A stretch of DNA of 8,573 nt, taken from positions 1-8,573 of the forward strand of contig NZCP01000033.1 in NCBI GenBank assembly GCA_002686465.1, given 5' to 3'. The stretch's first letter is position 1; every line of letters starts with the position of its first letter. This DNA comes from Candidatus Woesebacteria bacterium. GTDB lineage: Bacteria > Patescibacteriota > Microgenomatia > UBA8517 > UBA10165. This document shows, one piece after another, positions 5,548-8,573 of this stretch. The notes beneath the pieces were generated by a model. The model searched no databases and had not been told where the DNA came from. It saw only the letters and a list, made by a program, of their open reading frames with translations. Both the position numbers and the translations under genes were made by a program.

Positions 5548-5576
5548 ATACTATAGGAGGTTTGTTTCTTTGTCAA
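5548..5576 (-). promoter_or_regulatory. Promoter of membrane-protein operon 3
   Basis: Perfect -35 TTGACA (5576-5571), then 17 bases, then TAGTAT (5553-5548). The hexamer TATAGT two bases earlier is an alternative -10 at a spacing of 15. The predicted start of transcription is about 10 bases before the ATG at 5531. Confidence 0.7.
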
Positions 5577-5667
5577 TGAATTGGCAGAGTTTAGTCATTT
5601 TTTTTATCAACTGTGGATGCCTAGATTTAGGTAAAAGGTGGTAAAATCAGTGTTTTTTTGCCTTTTC

Positions 5668-5696
5668 TTGACATGTTTGGCCGATTCCTATATAAT
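5668..5696 (+). promoter_or_regulatory. Consensus sigma-70 promoter of the 23S rRNA unit
   Basis: TTGACA (5668-5673) and TATAAT (5691-5696) both match consensus perfectly with an optimal 17-base spacer. Transcription should start near 5703. The T-rich stretch just upstream could act as an UP-like element. This is the strongest promoter in the window, as expected for rRNA. Confidence 0.92.
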
Positions 5697-5810
5697 AAGG
5701 AGTAATAATACTGTGTCCACAAGTAGTAAAAAAATAGTAAAAGGGAGCGAAAATAAATAAGTTTATACATTAATAGAATATGCGTATCAGTAAGTTAACT
5801 TCTAACAAAT

Positions 5811-5867
5811 CGAGCGGCTAAAGCGACTCATTTTTGTAGTTGGTACCGCTCGGAAGAGCGGTTTTTT
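5811..5867 (+). terminator. Intrinsic terminator with competing antiterminator in the 23S leader
   Basis: ACCGCTC (5845-5851) and GAGCGGT (5856-5862) form a perfect 7-base stem with a GGAA loop, followed by a run of six T (5862-5867). An upstream CGAGCGG (5811-5817) can pair perfectly with CCGCTCG (5846-5852), which would break the terminator. Since the 23S gene lies beyond, transcription from 5703 must read through, or the roughly 165-base product is a separate small RNA. A stretch at 5800-5808 (TTCTAACAA) loosely resembles a boxA antitermination site. Confidence 0.75.
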
Positions 5868-6128
5868 AGTTCCTTAATTTCAAACATAACCTTCGACGAC
5901 AGTTCCGGACATAAAGTCGGGAATCAACGCTGAAAGTTATGACTGCAGTTTGAAAATTGAATAAGGTCTACTGTAAAGCATGAGCCGACACTCGAGCTTT
6001 GCAGTATCAACACCTAAAGATGACCATCGTTCAGCGGTCTCTTTAGGATAAGCCCTTCAAGTATTTACTAACTCAAAACTTGAGGGCTAAGCAGCATTTT
6101 AAGAATCATAAGAACTTTCCGTTCTTGT
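5868..6128 (+). other. Structured leader before 23S rRNA, no gene found
   Basis: No coding region, tRNA, 5S or 16S rRNA is visible here. Five hairpins follow one another: 5885-5941 (outer stem 9 of 10 pairs, with an inner hairpin at 5903-5923), 5969-6006 (10 of 11 pairs), 6013-6047 (8 pairs plus 4 after a bulge), 6051-6088 (11 pairs, one bulge) and about 6100-6135, which overlaps the expected 23S 5' end. This is probably precursor sequence removed during rRNA maturation. Confidence 0.6.
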
Positions 6129-6363
6129 GGTTAAGTAGAATTAAGAGCAAATGGGGGATGCCTTGACATCAAAAGACGATGAAGGACGTAGCAGCCTGCG
6201 ATAAGCCTCGGGAAGGTGGCAAGCAACCTTTGATCCGGGGATCTCCGAATGGGGTAACCCGCCTGGTAGGAAGTACCAGGCATCATGCACTGAATTCATA
6301 GGTGTATGAAGACAACCCGGCGAACTGAAATATCTAAGTAACCGGAGGAAAAGAGAATAAATT

Positions 6364-6425
6364 GTCCTTTACTAAAGCTTCGGACAGTAGCGCGTTGCGC
6401 TACTCCTTAGCTTTAGGCAAAGGAC
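6364..6425 (+). other. Hairpin insertion in 23S domain I
   Basis: Relative to E. coli and B. subtilis 23S as I remember them, about 60 bases are inserted between AAAAGAGAATAAA and TTCCCTGAGTAGTGACGAGC. They form nested stems: 6364-6370 with 6419-6425, 6372-6379 with 6409-6416, and 6387-6393 with 6397-6403. All are perfectly paired. Confidence 0.75.
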
Positions 6426-6769
6426 CGATTCCCTGAGTAGTGACGAGCGAAAGGGGAACAGCCCAAACCTGTCGCGTGTTCGACGGAAGAAGTTTGCCTT
6501 CGGGTGAACGGACGACGTCGTTAAAGGTGCGAGCCGTTGCGCGGTGGGGGTAGTGAGTTTTATTTTTTCGAGAGCTCGCAAGCTCGACTGAGGTTTATGT
6601 ATGTAGACTTCCCTAGTAGAAACTTCTGGAAAGGAGTGCCATAGAAGGTGACAGCCCTGTAGGCGAAAGGGGTTTACGCTTCAGGAATAACTCTCGAGTA
6701 CCACGGGTCACGTGAAACCCCGTGGGAATCCGGCGCGACTATGCGCCAAGGCTAAATACTTTTGATGAT

Positions 6770-6812
<43 letters not shown>

Positions 6813-6986
6813 GTTAAGGGGGATGAAATAGTATCTGAAACCATTTGCTTACAAGGAGTCGGAGTTCCGCTTTGCGGAATGACGGCGTGCCTATTGAAGA
6901 ATGAGCCAACGAGTTTGCTGTACGTTGCCATGCTTAACTCCGATAGGAGGAAGGCGTAGTGAAAGCGAGGGTTAACCGCCCGATCT

Positions 6987-7032
6987 TCACTTGAAATTCA
7001 TTGTCACTTTTGTGGCCATGAATTTCTAGTGA
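6987..7032 (+). other. Hairpin insertion in 23S, domain II region
   Basis: The arms 6987-7001 and 7018-7032 form a 15-base stem with one mismatch, with a further short stem around TTTT inside. The block lies shortly before the conserved AGACCCGAAACC and is about 30 bases longer than in E. coli. Confidence 0.7.
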
Positions 7033-7428
7033 TAAGTAACGTACACAAGACCCGAAACCGAGCGACCTAACCATGGCCAGGGTGAAGGTGCAGTAATATG
7101 CACTGGAGGCCCGAACCCACTGATCGTGCAACATCAGGGGATGAGCTGTGGTTAGCGGTGAAATGCCAATCGAGCTCGGCAATAGCTGGTTCTCCTCGAA
7201 ATAGCTTTAGGGCTAGCCTCGAATGATAACTATGGGGGTAGAGCACTGAATGGGGATGGATGGCGTAAGCCTACTATCCCTAACCAAACTCCGAATACCA
7301 TAGTTTTTACGTTCGGGAGTTAGACTACGGGGGCTAAGCTCCGTGGTCGAAAGGGAAACAGCCCAGACCGTCGATTAAGGTCCCCAAATCTTACCTAAGT
7401 GTGAAAGGTGGTGGGGTGACTCAAACAA

Positions 7429-7459
<31 letters not shown>

Positions 7460-8092
7460 TAAAGAAAGCGTAACAGCTCACTGGTCGAGTTGCCCCGCGT
7501 CGAAAATGTAACGGGGCTAAGGTAAGTACCGAAATCACGGACTCCCCGCCATCCGGCGGGGAGTGGTAGAGGAGCGTTCCCTGTGTGTTGAAGCGGCATC
7601 GCGAGTTGCCGTGGAACGCAGGGAAGTGAGAATGTTGGCATGAGTAGCAAAAAGAGTGGTGAGAACCCACTCGGCCGTAAACCCAAGGTTTCCTGGGCAA
7701 CGTAAATCGTCCCAGGGTTAGCCGGTCCTAAGACGAGGCCGAAAGGCGTAGTCGATGGATGAGCTGGTTAATATTCCAGCGCTGCTGTTAATTTCCAATG
7801 GAGTGACGCATCTGCCCAAGTTGGGCGTTGTATGGCTACACGTCGTTTACTCGGGCGTGAATGGTAGGTAAATCCGCCATTCATAAGCGCCTAGGTTGAC
7901 GAGAGGCGAAGCTTAGGCTAAGCCAATCCAGCCGTCGCAGGTGCCCAGAAAAACTTCTCGGGCTAAATTAATAGCAACCGTACCGATAACCAACACAGGT
8001 GGGTGGGCATAAGTGTGCCAAGGCCTACGAGATAACCCTAGTTAAGGAACTCGGCAAAACAGCGTCCGTAAGTTTGCGATAAGGACTGCCCG

Positions 8093-8208
8093 GCCGTCCG
8101 TAGGACGGCAACAGTTAACTTGTAACAGTTAACAATTAACTAAAAGGAATATTCCTTAGAGTTAATTGTTAATAGTGAATGGTTAATTGTCGCCGCCCTT
8201 TGGGCGGC
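8093..8208 (+). other. Insertion in 23S helix 63 region
   Basis: About 90 extra bases sit where E. coli has helix 63. The block is symmetrical: a 7-base hairpin (8093-8099 with 8103-8109), a palindromic repeat (8110-8190), then a second 7-base hairpin (8192-8198 with 8202-8208). The flanks match the conserved sequence before and after helix 63 (GCGACTGTTTACCAAAAACA follows at 8231-8250). The helix number is assigned from memory of the E. coli sequence. Confidence 0.7.
8110..8190 (+). repeat. Palindromic AT-rich repeat, copy 1, inside 23S
   Basis: The left arm 8110-8141 pairs with the right arm 8160-8190 across the self-complementary centre AAGGAATATTCCTT (8144-8157). The 24 bases at 8111-8134 match 22 of 24 bases of copy 2 at 8350-8373, and the centre is also shared. 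AT-rich composition contrasts with the surrounding rRNA. Confidence 0.85.
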
Positions 8209-8349
8209 TGGGCCGCAGCGAAAGATTCCAAGCGACTGTTTACCAAAAACACAGGTCCCTGCTAACACGTAAGTGGATGTATAGGGGCTGATGCCTGGCC
8301 AGTGTCCGAACGTTAAGGGGATGGGTTAGCGCTTCGCTGAAGCTCCGCG

Positions 8350-8422
8350 ACAATTAACTTGTAACAATTAACAGAAAGGAATTTTTCCTGGAAGTTAAAA
8401 GTTAATCGTCAATTGTTAATGG
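8350..8422 (+). repeat. Palindromic AT-rich repeat, copy 2, inside 23S helix 68 region
   Basis: The left arm 8350-8373 and right arm 8391-8422 surround AAAGGAATTTTTCCT (8375-8389), closely resembling copy 1. The repeat sits at the tip of an enlarged stem: GCGCTTCGCTG (8332-8342) pairs perfectly over 11 bases with CAGCGAAGCGC (8435-8445), and inside it CGCGA (8346-8350) pairs with TCGCG (8424-8428). Conserved helix 68 sequence (GCCTTGATCCGAAGC) resumes at 8449. Confidence 0.83.
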
Positions 8423-8492
8423 TTCGCGAAGCGCCAGCGAAGCGCAAAGCCTTGATCCGAAGCGCGGATGAACGCCGGCGATAACTATAATC

Positions 8493-8555
<63 letters not shown>

Positions 8556-8573
8556 GGAAACTGTCTCAACTAG

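Noticed and set aside
5611..5720. DnaA-box-like sequences (TGTGGATGC near 5613, GTGTCCACA near 5713) as a replication origin
   Set aside because: Only two partial matches, no repeats, no dnaA or dnaN gene nearby.
5841..5867. T-box riboswitch, because TTGGTACCGC resembles the T-box sequence next to a terminator
   Set aside because: No recognisable stem I, specifier loop or AGTA-type bulge is visible upstream, and the gene downstream is rRNA, not an amino-acid gene. The match is short and explained by the terminator stem.
5868..6128. tRNA or 5S rRNA in the 23S leader
   Set aside because: None of the hairpins has a T-loop, anticodon arm or 5S core sequence.
8093..8445. Self-splicing intron in 23S
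   Set aside because: The inserted segments are only about 75-115 bases, are simple hairpins, and show no group I or II core or homing endonuclease frame.

Overview
The window looks like a chromosomal segment of a small-genome bacterium, most likely a member of the Candidate Phyla Radiation (Patescibacteria). This is an inference from four things: an S23-type four-helix-bundle protein, an RNHCP zinc-ribbon protein, genes that mostly lack a Shine-Dalgarno sequence, and a 23S rRNA gene that stands apart from 16S and carries extra helical insertions. No marker in the window fixes the lineage.

Left part (1-2084). A truncated four-helix-bundle gene runs leftward off the edge (268 to 1). Facing right, a tRNA-Leu(UAG) is followed by a tight operon: glycerophosphodiester phosphodiesterase, a CYTH-domain protein and an RNHCP protein, closed by a strong intrinsic terminator at 2049-2084. 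Two divergent extended -10 promoters sit back to back at 388-443.

Middle part (2098-5576). Nine small membrane proteins of 72-140 residues are all on the minus strand. They form three compact operons (91+98 aa; 78+112+132 aa; 103+136+140 aa) plus a single 72-aa gene. Each operon has a TTGAC-type promoter and a hairpin terminator. Genes inside the operons overlap or nearly touch, and most have a clear Shine-Dalgarno sequence, unlike the plus-strand genes. I recognise none of the nine. This is the most likely place for an undescribed system.

Right part (5668-8573). A perfect consensus sigma-70 promoter drives a 23S rRNA gene through a roughly 430-base structured leader. The leader contains a terminator with a competing antiterminator pairing, then five hairpins. 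No 16S rRNA lies upstream. The 23S gene, cut by the right edge, carries at least four extra helical segments. Two of them, in what appear to be helices 63 and 68, contain copies of the same palindromic repeat. That repeat pair is the clearest unusual signal I can read directly from the bases.
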